Positions 1 through 11,167 of a stretch of DNA of 64,000 nt are shown here, piece by piece. Each line of letters opens with the position of its first letter. Position 1 is the first letter of the stretch. Both the position numbers and the translations under genes were made by a program. A model generated the notes under the pieces. That model had not been told where the DNA came from. It ran no database searches and saw nothing but the letters and a program-made list of their open reading frames with translations. The stretch lies in assembly GCF_028502605.1 (NCBI RefSeq), contig NC_079233.1, forward strand, positions 744,001 through 808,000. The letters run 5' to 3'. This stretch comes from Trichoderma breve. Taxonomy: Eukaryota > Ascomycota > Sordariomycetes > Hypocreales > Hypocreaceae.

Positions 1-1176
1 GTGCCACAGGAAGGCAATTTTACAGTCATCACCATCACTCAAAACGGAACATCGTTGGTTTTGACAACTGGATCTGCCCTCCCATGGTCAACGACTTCAG
101 TCTCTTCTGGAGTTGGCACTTTGTCGACGCAAGCATCTGGCAGCGGACCCATTTGGACTAACAGCACACGGGTGTCTCCGTCTTCAACTGCCTCAGCCGT
201 ATCCACCACCACCACGACACAGATGGTTACGGTAATCGTTTCTACGTTGACTGTAGGAGCTTCTGCCTCTGCTTCAGGGTCCAACGCAACTGGGACCGAG
301 AGTACCGTTACCAAGACTCTGCCGTTGTCAACAGCAGGATCATCAACTCTTTCTGGTATCGTCATCTCGCAAACATCCTCTTCATTGGAGACCAGCAATG
401 AGACTCAGATAGTCACCACTATTATCCAGACTGTGCCTGCACCGCCCACGACTGCTACACGCTGGATCAATACCACCATGACGACTGAGCACGAGTCCAG
501 CCAAACCGGTAGCGTAGTTATCACAACGCTCTACCTGAACAGCACTACGGCAACGCCTCCTTGTACTCACTCATGGGTGTATCCTTACCCCAACATCAGC
601 GACATCACAACCACCTGCCATCGATTCCCAAGCGGCAATACGACAATGTCTCGCTGCTGGGCAGTGCCATTGACAACTGGGGTCCCAGAGTCGTCACTCC
701 ACCACACTCCGCTATATACGTCTACCTGCAACACAACCAGCACGGCAAACAGCGCAATGATTGGGAATGGAACATTCACCAGTACTACTCGAAGCTGTAA
801 GTGAGACCAAAGAGAGAGAGAGAAGAGCTGAGAATACGAAGAGAAAAGCTAACGTGATGTGCGCCTCCCATTAGACTCGTATCCATATCCATTCCCGACG
901 ACATTTGAGACTTCGACCACGGTAAAGGGCCATGAGTCTGGCTCGCGCGGCTTCGCCTATCCCGTGCCAACGGAGTCGGTTCAAGTAGAGACGCTGCCTC
1001 CTAACCCGAGTTACCCCTGGGGTGCCTCGTCGCCTTTGCATCGGCACCAGAACGTGACGAGTTTCACTGATGGGCTGTTTACTCGGGGCGGTGAGCTTGT
1101 GGACTGGAGCAAGATGGCTGCGAATCGCCTGCGTGCTCTTTTCAAGAAACATGTCAAAGGTGAAGGTGAGGAATGA
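1..1176 (+). CDS. Ser/Thr-rich cell-surface or secreted protein, 5' end cut by the window
   Basis: The reading frame is open from base 1, so the true start lies upstream; the GTG at base 1 need not be a start. Exon A is 1-796 and ends at a GTAAGT donor. The intron is 797-874, with GCTAAC near 848 and a TTAG acceptor. Exon B is 875-1176; the join restores a Tyr codon and gives at least 365 residues. About the first 260 residues are dominated by Ser and Thr, with many Asn-X-Ser/Thr sites (for example NGT, NST, NTT), as in heavily O-glycosylated fungal wall or mucin-like proteins. The last 100 residues are less repetitive and end in a basic then acidic tail (KKHVKGEGEE). No catalytic domain is recognised and there is no GPI-type hydrophobic C-terminus. 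The role as a surface protein is inferred from composition only. Confidence 0.7.
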
Positions 1177-2712
1177 TATGGAGAAGCTTGGTAGGAATGG
1201 GATGTACTCTGATCCTATTGGATTGAAGAACGAGGCTTGATATATGGAAATGTTGGAACGCTAATTATCATTTGCTTTGATACGATTTATTTTTGATGGG
1301 AATTTTCATAGGGGAAATCAGGTCATTATGGGGGACATTTATCATGGCATTTTGTGTCTTGGGAGAGAGGCACGACTACTGTTGTCTGTTATGGAGGTCT
1401 GAGAATAGTGTATTGGTAGTGGATTGTGATTGATGAGGATTACATGTAGTTTCAATGCCATGATGGTTTGATGTTGTGTGTGTTGTAAAGGGCTTTGTTA
1501 TACCAAGTTCATCGATCTGATTACTTCCAGTTGCTGTTGATGTTATGTACAGGTACTCTATATGACGATTGCTATTCAGGGGCAGCTGAGTGCCAATGTT
1601 TATGGAGCGTCAAGCAGAGAGTACAGCCACACTCGATTAAGAAAAAAGATAGATAAATAAGATAAAATAAATAAATAATAAATAAATAAATAAATAAATA
1701 AAAATTCGAAAGATATGGCAGTTTGCGCGAGAGATGCAGCGGCGTTACGAGAGACCTGCATACACGAATCCCGCCTGTTGACGAGATGGCTGTGCACATC
1801 GTACTCTGCACAGAGAGCGGGATTAGTGGTTACAGAGCATGTATTCCGTACCTACCTACTCGTACAGCGGTTGTCAGTGTCAAGTGTCAGGGCCCTGCTC
1901 GCCTAAAAGCGGATGGGACACCCGTAATACAGTAGCGTTCTTTCCTGGGATGGTGCTACTGTGGGTGTATTGCGTACGTACGGGGCGGGGGGCAATGACC
2001 TACATTAGCATGTACATGTACGAGTTCTTGCCCAGGTATGCTGGTACGTTTGATGTTTGATGTTGCACATTCTTGATCATGCAATGTGACAGTATCAATA
2101 TCTTTGGTAGTGCTTCAACAATGTTGTCATTCATTGTCTGCATTTGTTTCTGCTACAAGATATGGACATTGATTGATTAGTAATGCCTGGTAATTGCTGG
2201 TATTTGCCCTGATATTAAACGAAATGCCACTCCTTTTCTGGATTGACTGAATCAGGATCGGATTAAAACCCGCTGTATATAGCACGATCAATAGTGTTCA
2301 ACGTTTGCCAGGGGTGCCAAAGTAGGCAAAAGAAACCCGGACGGATAATACGGCTTCTGGGCGCTGTTGCAAAGCCTCAATCTTTCTTGGCTGTGCTCGA
2401 GCTGACGTCGCCCTCTCGAAATTGTCGCGTGTGCGGCTATACCCGATCGGGCAGCTTTCGTATCGGGGAGTCGGCCAGAGGCTTCTCCGGGCTGCGTCAA
2501 CGCCTGTTTGGGCCAATCAATTTGATCCTTTGCCACTGGACCTCTTTTATCTCCCCAGGCTTGAATTCACTGCCCTCCCTTCTTAGTCTTTCCTTTGTTT
2601 CCTCCCCGCTGTCAAACCACGACGAATCGACGATAGAGTCGCTTCTTATTCCATCGTTTTTTTCTTTGTGATATTAATCGGTAACAGCACCCGAGATTCA
2701 CCATCCATCGCC
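1177..2712. other. Intergenic, 3' UTR and promoter; TAAA microsatellite
   Basis: I see no supportable gene. The segment holds a (TAAA)n-type microsatellite at about 1655-1702 and a TACTCGTAC motif at 1857-1865. A pyrimidine-rich leader (about 2570-2670) lies just before the next start codon. Short frames here have no protein-like features. Confidence 0.6.
1655..1702. repeat. TAAA-type microsatellite
   Basis: Imperfect tandem copies of a 4-base AAAT/TAAA unit lie in intergenic DNA. This is probably neutral and variable between strains. Confidence 0.85.
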
Positions 2713-3813
2713 ATGCTTTTGAAGCCGCTCGTCTTCGCGGCCGCGGCTGCTGCTTTCGTCATCGTCCCCGAGTTATCCGAAAAGGACGAGAACATCTTCA
2801 AGGCTCTCCCTGTTGAGCCAGAGACCTTCCAGCTTCCCGCCGAAGCCCTGGGCCAGAGCCTCGAGGTTCCCTGCAGACAGTGCCGAGGCCGAGACACGCA
2901 CCTCAAGTTGGACTTTGCCGTGGAGGATGGATCGAGACTGATGGTCAACGGCTTCGAGCTGTACCCCCATGCCGACCCGTGGCGTGATGATTTGGTCGCT
3001 GAGGTGGTGCGAGCCAGCGGCGCTGCCAACGAGCGCACTCTGGGCTACAGCCTTGCCGTCGTGCCCAGGGCCAAGGATGAGGAGCAGAAGCTTGAGCTGG
3101 TGGACATTAAGCTGAGGGTCATCGAGGTCGGCCACCGATTTGTCGACGATATTCCCACGGTCAAGATTGGCCTGATCAAGGCCACGACGGGCGAGATTGT
3201 CATCTCCGACATGCAACTCATGGCCGTTCCCGAGATGCCTTGCCACTCCATGTGGTGCCGCGCCAAGGCCGCGCTCAAGGGCTTCGGTGGTTGCCACAGG
3301 AAGATGAACAAGGGCCCTCACCACGAGTCCATGGCCGCCGGTGCCAAGGAGGGCCACGAGGAGGGCCACCGCCCGCATCACCCTCACCACGACCACAGAC
3401 CTCACCCTCACCACCACGAGCGCCCTCACCACGGCCACGAGGAGGAGTGGAACACTCAGCGCGACTGGCGCCGTCTTGTCCTTAGCGTCGCCTCTCACAT
3501 TGTCCTGCCTGTCTTGATGGGCATCACTGCCGGTGTCGGCGTTGCCTTGTATGTTGCTTCTTCCTACAACATAATGTTTTGCTTCCTTGCTAATATTTTC
3601 AATAGCCTTGCCATGTTCATGTGCAGCGTTGTGTACCGTCTGAGCATGCTTGTCCGTGGTGCTTCTCCTCGTCGTTCATGGTGCCCTCACCACCGACGCA
3701 ATGCCACGCGATTCGTCTCTGCCGAGGAAGAGAAGAGAGGACTGATGGAGGCCGAGGAGGCTCAAGACACCACCCCTGCCCCGGCTTCCGAGGAGGAGTC
3801 AGTCAGCAAATAA
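2713..3813 (+). CDS. Secreted/membrane protein with His-rich loop (DUF7728-like)
   Basis: The start at 2713 is chosen over an in-frame ATG at 2668 because it opens with a signal peptide (MLLKPLVFAAAAAAF) and sits in good context (CCATCGCCATG). A lumenal part follows with a CxxC pair (VPCRQCRG, about residue 56) and a beta-rich stretch. Then come a loop with dozens of His plus Glu/Asp (about residues 212-254), one or two membrane segments, and a Ser/Glu tail. A likely intron, 3549-3605, has a GTATGT donor, TGCTAAT branch and AATAG acceptor. It is 57 nt, so splicing gives 347 residues and retention 366, both in frame; splicing fuses GVAL to FLAMFMCS into one clean membrane helix. I believe this matches an ascomycete family carried as DUF7728, but that name is from memory. 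The His-rich loop suggests Zn, Cu or Ni binding, which is inference. Confidence 0.75.
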   Translation: MLLKPLVFAAAAAAFVIVPELSEKDENIFKALPVEPETFQLPAEALGQSLEVPCRQCRGRDTHLKLDFAVEDGSRLMVNGFELYPHADPWRDDLVAEVVRASGAANERTLGYSLAVVPRAKDEEQKLELVDIKLRVIEVGHRFVDDIPTVKIGLIKATTGEIVISDMQLMAVPEMPCHSMWCRAKAALKGFGGCHRKMNKGPHHESMAAGAKEGHEEGHRPHHPHHDHRPHPHHHERPHHGHEEEWNTQRDWRRLVLSVASHIVLPVLMGITAGVGVALYVASSYNIMFCFLANIFNSLAMFMCSVVYRLSMLVRGASPRRSWCPHHRRNATRFVSAEEEKRGLMEAEEAQDTTPAPASEEESVSK

Positions 3814-5563
3814 AGAGAGAAGGGCAAGACGACGTTGTTGATATCATTTTTCCATTGCGTTATTCTTATACCTGTGATGAAGTTGCTGGACGACGAATAC
3901 TAGGTAGGTGGTCACGTACCGCCATTATCACCTTTTGAAGCAAAAAGAAACCAAGAAACCAAGAGATTGGCATATTTTTTCCTTGTATCATGCTGGAGTG
4001 AAGATGCGAAGAGTGGCGGCACGGCCAGAAGGGGGAGAAAACAAGATATAGCCATACTGTACAACTATCTGACAAGACGATACCGAAGTCGAGGGGGCGT
4101 TTACTAGGCAGAGAATGAGTAGATGCTCTGGCATCTTTCTTTCATTAATCCAAGACTGCTACTTTTTCCTTTTGTTCACTTCTGCTTGTCCTATCAAGTT
4201 TGATATCGGTGCTTTTGATGAAACAAATAAGTAAACTCCTCGTTCTAAATCCCAGTAAATCTTTCAGCTTTCTCAACTAAGCCCTGCTTGTATTATCCCG
4301 TACAGAAAAGACAAAGGATGTCAACGTTTTGATTCCGATCTTTCGGAGCCCTCAGCCGCGTGGGGCCGGGCCCGGGACGCTGATCCCCGTGTGGGGAGCT
4401 ACGAGTACGCTGTCGAACAAGCCCACTCTGCCCACTGTGGGGGAAGCAGATTGCGTCTAGTTAGTACTCGTAAATTGGATTACAAAGCTAGGTTCAACTT
4501 TTTGCTCTTCTTCTTTTTCTTTCTTTTGCACTTGGGATTTTGATTGCCTGATTGGGTATTTGGTGTTGGCGTCGTACATGCATGTGGAGTGACACGGAAT
4601 TATACACAGGGCGGAGACTGGTTTTTTGAGGGCGTTTTTTTCAGTTATTACCTGAGGGTCTCTCTACCTTAATTTGTAATTTGATGGGGAATTTGAGATT
4701 GGGGTAGCTTGACTGAATTCACCCGTCGCTTAATTAACTGCCAGACATAGGTAGTGCCTAGCTCTCCGTACCTATATGAAGATTGTTTCTGCTCAGGCTT
4801 AGAGGCAAAGAAACTGAGGGTTTTGTAACACCACTTATTTGTGCTTGTTAGAACTCGCCGCATTGTGCAGTCTTGTGACCGATGTAGTGTCTCATGTGCT
4901 GTTCCTCAAGGTGGAATTCATTACGTGACGTGGAGTTGCTGGATTGGGGCAACGGACTGGACTATCCGGCTGCCCATGGGCAATGCAATGCGGGGGACTT
5001 GGATCTAGTGAAGAGCTGTGAGCTGTGCTTGCATGAGCTTCCATTTGTAATTGGTATCGGATTTCTCCAAGGATTGGCGGAGATTCAAGGCTGTTAATCT
5101 TATTTGATGATCTCTTTGCCAAGCTTCAAGTTGTCTGTGAACTACCCGCCTAAGCTATTAGACTAAAACCACCCCCTAATATTGCAGCCGGTAATTCTTA
5201 TTATGGATCGAACCCTGTTTTCTCATTATTAACCTGGCCGATTCCGATCCATCTTGTCTTCTCCATTTTGCTCTTTGGTCTGCGGGGGCCGAGACACACG
5301 TTGTGATTCCCCAAAATTCCCCTCGTTTTGCTGGCAGCTATTTTTTGGTCTGCCCCTCATTGTGGTGCATGGATCCAGCCAGAATCGACCAACAGGCCCC
5401 GGTTTCTGAAGAATGATATCTCCCGGACTCTCTCTCTCTCCCTCTTTTATTTTCTTTGTTCTTTTTCTCGATTCTTGCTCTATTGCATTTCATTCTTTTT
5501 TCACTTACTCCTATTGTTAAACTCTGTGTAATAATACCTAAACAACGATCATCTGCAGACAAT
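3814..5563. other. Intergenic, 3' UTR and promoter
   Basis: No gene is seen. A GC-rich island at about 4355-4410 contains a GGGCCGGGCCCGGG-like palindrome and a TCCCC-GTGT-GGGGA inverted repeat, next to a TACGAGTAC motif at 4400. GTACTCGTA follows at 4464. A CT-rich leader (about 5430-5520) precedes the next gene. Confidence 0.6.
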
Positions 5564-6064
5564 ATGTGGCAGCCAAGCGACGAATCATCGCCCTCGCCCA
5601 ACCCCCCTCAGGGCCACAGCAGGACGTTGTCGATGAAGCAGAAGAACCCAGGACGCTGGTTTGCGCAGACGGTCAAGCTCAAGAAGGACCGCGTGGAGGA
5701 ATACAAGGCCTGCCACGCCAAAGTGTGGCCCGAGGTGTTGAAGCAGATCAAGGACTGCAACATTGAAGACTGTATGCCTTTCTTTTATAACCAAGTGGTA
5801 TAGAGGTGTTCATTGCTAACGTATGAACCACAAACAGACAGCATTTACTACGACGACGAGATGGGCCTGCTCTTTGGCACGTTCAGGTACATTGGCTACG
5901 ACTACGCGGGAGACATGGAGAAGATGGCTGCGAATCCCAAGGTGCGCGAGTGGTGGAAGATGACGGACGCCATGCAGGAGAGTCTGGTCAAGGGCGCTGT
6001 GAGCTCGGAGGCGGGAGAGCCGTCGTGGTGGAGGCCGTTGGAGCAGGTGTTTTTCCAGCCTTAA
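5564..6064 (+). CDS. L-rhamnose mutarotase (RhaM/DUF718 family)
   Basis: Exons are 5564-5771 and 5838-6064. The GTATGC donor and AACAG acceptor restore an EDYSIYYDDEM join. The product is 144 residues. Family marks are clear: a KLKKDRVEEYKACHAKVWPEVL-type helix split by Tyr47 and His51 (same spacing as the Tyr/His pair of E. coli RhaM), LFGTFRYIGYDY, and the WWKMTDAMQ segment near the C-terminus. The enzyme interconverts alpha and beta anomers of L-rhamnose, feeding the fungal non-phosphorylated rhamnose pathway. The core is about 105 residues; the first 30 or so are a Ser/Pro-rich extension. No other rhamnose genes lie nearby. The upstream in-frame ATG at 5456 is rejected because it would add a hydrophobic leader read from the CT-rich 5' UTR. 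Confidence 0.93.
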
Positions 6065-6989
6065 GGATTAAATGTTGTAAATAAATGAAGCATAAATGGG
6101 AATGGATATACGAATAGATGCAGAGGAATTGGTGGATAGATGGACATAATCTGGACTTAAGAATAGGTAATTTACCTCGGTCATTTTAGAGCCATGTGCC
6201 TGACTGCTTGAATGATGCAAACAATCTACACCGTATATATTCTATATTCTTGCCAATGGCTCTATGGCATGTTATGAAATGAGCTATGTACTGCCCAGCG
6301 AAGTAAGAGACAACCCATGATGCCATCAAATATTTTCGAAACCCTCTCTCGCTGTACGGGCTATCATTACACCGAGTACATCTGTAGTCGTGGATACGCA
6401 ACTCGTTACTTTTCCCGACCTAACAGGGATTTAGCTTTTTTTTTTTTTATTCCCAGTTTGAATGTGTGATATGATAGTTTCTTTGATATCAACACGCTAT
6501 TAGGGCCGCTGGTCTAGTTTGTTCATGATTGATCCTCTGATACAAGGTATCCACATACGACGGTATCTTATGGATCTCACTCCATACTCACAAGACATTG
6601 ACGGCATTGCGCTCAAATAATCGTCTCGCCAAATATATGCTCCAAAGAAGAAAACTTGTTGCAATAAAGTGTCAAATCGATAAAGGGCTATAGCTAGGCC
6701 ATGGATTAAGCGATCCTTTTCATATGCAAATCTAGGTGTGATCAACCACAGCCGTTCGAATCCATCCCTGTTAATGGGAATAAGAATGCCAATAAAACAA
6801 CAGAGCCGTTCAACAAAATATACGCCAAATGCTCCTAGAGTATGTATCCCAGTCCAACTGTCATGCCATCCAGCGCCATTCCTAGTCTCCAACATATCTG
6901 TCCCAAAGTACCCCCGTAAAACGCCTTAAACCTCCAATGGGCTCCGTAAATCATATCTTCGTGATGGCTTTGGTTGCTTCTTCTTGGCG
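6065..6989. other. Convergent intergenic region
   Basis: This AT-rich stretch lies between the convergent mutarotase and Sos7-like genes. A 131-codon minus-strand frame (6500-6895) lies within it but has no recognisable domain and is not called. A poly-T run sits at about 6436-6447. Confidence 0.55.
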
Positions 6990-7838
6990 TCATGTGTTGA
7001 TATCAAGTACTTGCTTCAGCATACTCTCACTTGCCCTATACCATCGAGCTCTCTGCTCCAGGTCATCAGCAACTCCGCCAAGAGCAGCCTCCTTTCTCCT
7101 GCGAGCCTCACGCGCGGCCGTGGTGCTGCTTTGCCGCTTTACCTCCAATGGCTGCAACTCGGCCTGCAGTCTCTCTGCTTCCTTTCTCTTTCTGGGAACC
7201 TTGGCCTGCAGCGCTTCGAGCTCACGTGCAAGCTCTTGCTGCTCTGCCTTCCGCTTCGCCACGAGGCTAAGCGTCTTTGTGAGAGGCAGTCGGAGGTTTG
7301 GATCCGACTCTGAAGATTCATGCTTGTCCTTGAGTTCCTTTATCCGACTCTCCAGCTCGACAATCTTCGCTGGCAGCTCTTCCAAGCGGGCCGTCTCCAG
7401 TTGAATGTTTTCGTACCGCTTGCTCAGGTCCCGCCCCCTCTTTTCCAAGTCAGACACTAGATCCGCCACCTCCAATTTGAGGTTTTTGAGCTGTGCTTTT
7501 GCCTCTGCATTTTCTCGCTCCAGATCCAGGTTCTCCTGAAGAGTGACGATGAGAGGCGGATCCCCTACAATGGCGCGGATGAACTTCTCCTTGGTCACCT
7601 GCTCAACATACGAAAACCGGAGTTTGGCGAAGAGTTCTTTGTAGTGAATCAGATCTGCATCCAAGCTCGTCGGAGAAGGTCCGTCAAGCGACGTGTTGGA
7701 CGCGTCAGAGATGCGGTTAATGGTGTCATTCGGCGTAGAATTTGAGATGGATTCACTGAGTTTAATGATGGACAGCTCATTGTTCGACTGCAGCCGGCGC
7801 AGAGTTTCAAGGACCTGGGCCGGAGTTTTGGCGCTCAT
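6990..7838 (-). CDS. sos7: Kinetochore protein Sos7-like, coiled coil
   Basis: A single exon encodes 282 residues. The diagnostic N-terminal block is YKELFAKLRFSYVEQVTKEK followed by FIRAIVGDPPL (residues about 66-97), the conserved signature I associate with the Sos7 family. Sos7 (fission yeast) binds the KNL1/Spc7 protein of the outer kinetochore and is the counterpart of budding-yeast Kre28 and animal Zwint. The rest (about residues 100-265) is heptad-rich coiled coil dense in Glu, Lys, Arg and Leu. The start at 7838 faces the start of the splicing-factor-like gene at 8192, leaving 353 bp for a shared promoter. No introns are needed. Confidence 0.85.
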   Translation of the reverse strand: MSAKTPAQVLETLRRLQSNNELSIIKLSESISNSTPNDTINRISDASNTSLDGPSPTSLDADLIHYKELFAKLRFSYVEQVTKEKFIRAIVGDPPLIVTLQENLDLERENAEAKAQLKNLKLEVADLVSDLEKRGRDLSKRYENIQLETARLEELPAKIVELESRIKELKDKHESSESDPNLRLPLTKTLSLVAKRKAEQQELARELEALQAKVPRKRKEAERLQAELQPLEVKRQSSTTAAREARRRKEAALGGVADDLEQRARWYRASESMLKQVLDINT

Positions 7839-8191
7839 TTTGGGATGCTTTGAAATTCTTTATGAGTTATCCAATAAAATGAAAGCGCATATGAGGCCTA
7901 TGAGTCCGAATAGCTTCTCCTGATCGTGGTTGAAGAAGAGCCGATTCGAGCGTGTTTACATTGAACCCGATTCAGTTAGCCTCGCTCCTCAAGGAAAATT
8001 ATGTATGCATGTCTTATCTTATCGGCAGGGATTTGGCTCGAGCTGAGTCATCCATTTTTAAGGATTCCGGATCTTTACGCAGCCCGTCACCACGTCTGCT
8101 AAAACACGTTCCTTTGGTCAACAGCCGCATTTGCTTTCTTTGCGAAATCACGAATATCTTGCTTTATAATTATAATTACTTTGCTTTTGCT
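7839..8191. promoter_or_regulatory. Bidirectional promoter between Sos7-like and RS-rich genes
   Basis: The 353 bp between two divergent start codons must hold the promoters and 5' leaders of both genes unless they overlap. It contains a GAGTCA half-site at about 8044 and a short AT-rich stretch (about 8163-8178) just before the plus-strand start. No other element can be named. Confidence 0.6.
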
Positions 8192-9399
8192 ATGCCAAAC
8201 GACGACATCCTTACAGACGACTATGTCGCCGGTCTTCTGGCCAAGGAGGCCGGCGACTGCTCGATAAAATACTCTGCAATGGGAATGGAAGCTTTCAACA
8301 CAAATTCTAAGTAATGTCGCCCGCTGTTCTTCGCGCAAAGGGGATGTTATTCTGACGGAGTTAAAGGCCGTCCAACGTACCGAAGCCGAATACGAGGTTT
8401 CTGAGAAACATCATCAGGGATACGGACTCACACAACAAGGCGCTACTGGCCAAGGAGGCCGCCGAGTCGAAGGCGAGGCTCAGGGATTTGGAGCGCACCG
8501 AGGAAGCCAAGCGACGGAGAACGAACCCGACGGCCGGAGATGTACGGAGACGGCAGCTGGGAAATATTCAGTCAATTCTGGGCGGATCAAAGCACAAACG
8601 AGATGAGAATCTAAAGTCGGCCGACGACGAAAAATCAAGGGGCAAGAGCGACAGCGACCGCCATTCGCGCCGGACGTCGCGTCGAGATAGGGATGCAGGC
8701 ACTGATCGCCACAAGTCGAGGAAAGACTATGGTCGATTGTCGCGAAGCCCCGAGGGAGACGAGCGGAGGAGTCACCGCGAAGATCAGTCACGGAGCTCAC
8801 GAAGGAAACATCGCGATGGCTCCTCTGAAGATAAACATCGACATACCCGTGACCGCGACCGCCAGAGAGATCGGTCTAGGTCACCTCGCCGTCGCCGTCG
8901 TTCCCGTTCACCCGAGACCAAGAGAAGCAAGCATCGGAGTCGCTCTCCTTTAGCTGCGGAGAAACACGCCTCGAGAGATCCGTATCTCAAAAACGACGAC
9001 GATGACTCAGACCCTTTAGACGAATTTATTGGGCCTGCTCCGCCTCCAAAGTACCGCGGCCGGGGGACAGTTGCCGGCACAGCTAGCTTGGATCGGCGAT
9101 TTTCTGATTCGTATGATCCAAGCACAGATGTGCTCCCTGATAAGGAGGGGGACAACTGGGACGATGCAGTGGAGGCGTTTAGGGATCGCCAGAAGCTGCG
9201 TCAAGTGCAGGATGAGCGGATGAAGGCCGCCGGGTTCGCGGATCACCAGATTCAGCGGATCAACAACAATCAACGAGAGAAAACAGAAGAGGACGTTGTA
9301 TGGTCCAAGGCTGGCGAGGAGAGGGCATGGGATCGTGGGAAGCGAGAGGATAGCGATGGCGATATTGTCTTGCACGGCATCCTATCAGAGGAGTCGTGA
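8192..9399 (+). CDS. RS-rich protein related to pre-mRNA-splicing factor 38B annotations
   Basis: Exons are 8192-8310 and 8367-9399. The donor is GTAATG and the acceptor TTAAAG; the join completes a Lys codon and gives SKPSNVPKPNTRFLRN. The product is 383 residues. An N-terminal conserved block (residues about 40-75) carries NTRFLRNIIRDTDSHNKALL. A central Arg/Ser/Asp/His-rich region has repeated SRSPRRRRRSRSP-like dipeptides, as in SR-type nuclear speckle proteins. A conserved C-terminal block has DAVEAFRDRQKLRQ and a WSKAGEERAWDRGK ending. I recall this conserved frame being labelled pre-mRNA-splicing factor 38B in filamentous fungi, although it lacks a PRP38 domain. A nuclear splicing role is therefore likely but not proven by the sequence. 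It is divergent from the Sos7-like gene. Confidence 0.8.
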
Positions 9400-11167
9400 G
9401 GAGCATACATAAGGATTTGAATTCGGAGCAATATGGCATTGGATACAGATAAAACAGTTGATTACCTTTCGATGGATATACATGAAGGTGGAGGCTCTTG
9501 GATACCTGTGTATCGGCGGCGGCGAGTCATGAATTATGAGCTATGATGATGCAACACGAACAATATTTTCTGACAGCGAAATTACTACTACTATTTGGTT
9601 CTTCTCGAACAAGACTCCATAGACTATACGATTACTCCGTACTACGAGATAGGCCCCGAGGAATAGGCCCAAAGTGGGAATCGCACGTAAATCATCTGCA
9701 TATGCAAGGGGCCCCAACCAAACCAGGCGATATGAAAGCGCCGACTCCCTATGTTCGTATTCGCTTTAACGCGTAGTCTGTGAGGCACGTGTGCACTCAT
9801 CCGAGCCATTTTCGCCCTCACCTTGAGACAAACAACCGGCGAGACAACTGTGTCCATCTGTTGCACGGGCGTGTCTCGTCCGCAAACCTGGATTTTGCAG
9901 TTTTTGATCACAAGGGTTTTTGCTTTTGCATCAAGCTGCTCAAAAAAGTCAGGCCACTCCACATGAGCATCACGTTGGAGCAGTTGCGTCATGCTGGCTA
10001 TTTTTGCTTCTGCGTAGTGGATCGAAGTGGTGGCCCCCCCTGGCCATCAGAACCTAATTCTGGTTCCAGCGGAACCCTGGCAACTTGGGCGGCCTGAAGC
10101 TGTTCATTAAGGTCTGCGCTGGTTTGTAGGACTTTGGATTTGGTTGCCCGTGCTTTGGATCTGGCTGGTTTTTCCTCAACTATTCGTTTGTTCCATGTCA
10201 AAGTGTCGAATAAATGGATGGGTAAAAGTTGATATAGATAATGAAATGACATCATCATCAGAAGCAAACAGCACTGAATCCGTCAATAATATCAATGGAA
10301 CAACAATGGATAAAGCCTGCGTCCAAGCTCCACCATCGTTCCACCCGCCAACGCACTAATCGGCTGCCGCTGAGCTTCCATCACCAAACCGCGATGCTCC
10401 GTTTTGTCAGGCCAGTGCGTTTGGAATTACCGAAGCCGAGAAAAAGCCATGGTCCGATGCGAATCTGGCGACATTCGGGAATCTAAGTTTGTATGCTGAC
10501 AAGTGGCAAAACATCAATGTTGTCTGTCTGTCTGCTCTTGGCCATCAAAATGTACATGTTCTGATGCAATCAAGTGGTGGATTGATTCAAATGGATGTCA
10601 CATCGCCGAAAGCACCTGGATTTGAATTTACAGGCGAGTGCCTTGGCACAATTAGCGACCTCAGCCCCCCGCCAAGCTCCGCCCATCCACTGCCGGCTGC
10701 TCCCTAAGCCCCAGAAACAGCGTATTAGTATAGGCGGTCCACCTTCCATACCCAGACCTCTGATGGCGTCGACGTGCATCTTTTACCTTTGCCCGCCCCG
10801 CCTCGGGCCTGTTTACATACCTGACTTTACTCCTCAGCACCTCAACTTCTGCCTTCATCTCTAGACATCGCCTCTTTTCCTCCTTGCGCTCCTCTTTCTT
10901 GCATCCGTCCTATCGTCTCGTTAGAAGGTTGATTCTTTTGTTATTTCCGCCGTCTTGTTGTTTTTTTTCCTTCCAGTGTATCCGATACCCGAGTTTCTCT
11001 TTTATCCGCTCGTCCCATGACGTGTCTCCGCTGGCCGACGTCAGCTCCCTGAGGCGGCATTACTTTTGACCAGACGCTACAAGAGAAACCCAAAACAAAT
11101 ACAAAACAAAACAAAAACAAGCAAAACCACCTCATTCTGCGGCCGGCCGACAGCCGCGCTCTTCACG
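9400..11167. other. Intergenic and long CT-rich leader
   Basis: No firm gene is seen. A minus-strand pair of frames (9998-10267 and 9642-9992) has fairly protein-like composition but no known domain and is treated as a finding, not a call. A strongly CT-rich tract (about 10840-10970) and an ACAAAACA-rich leader (about 11090-11130) precede the RING gene. Confidence 0.5.

Noticed and set aside
6500..6895. 131-codon minus-strand frame downstream of the Sos7-like gene
   Set aside because: No family features and AT-rich context. A small real gene cannot be excluded, but nothing supports it.
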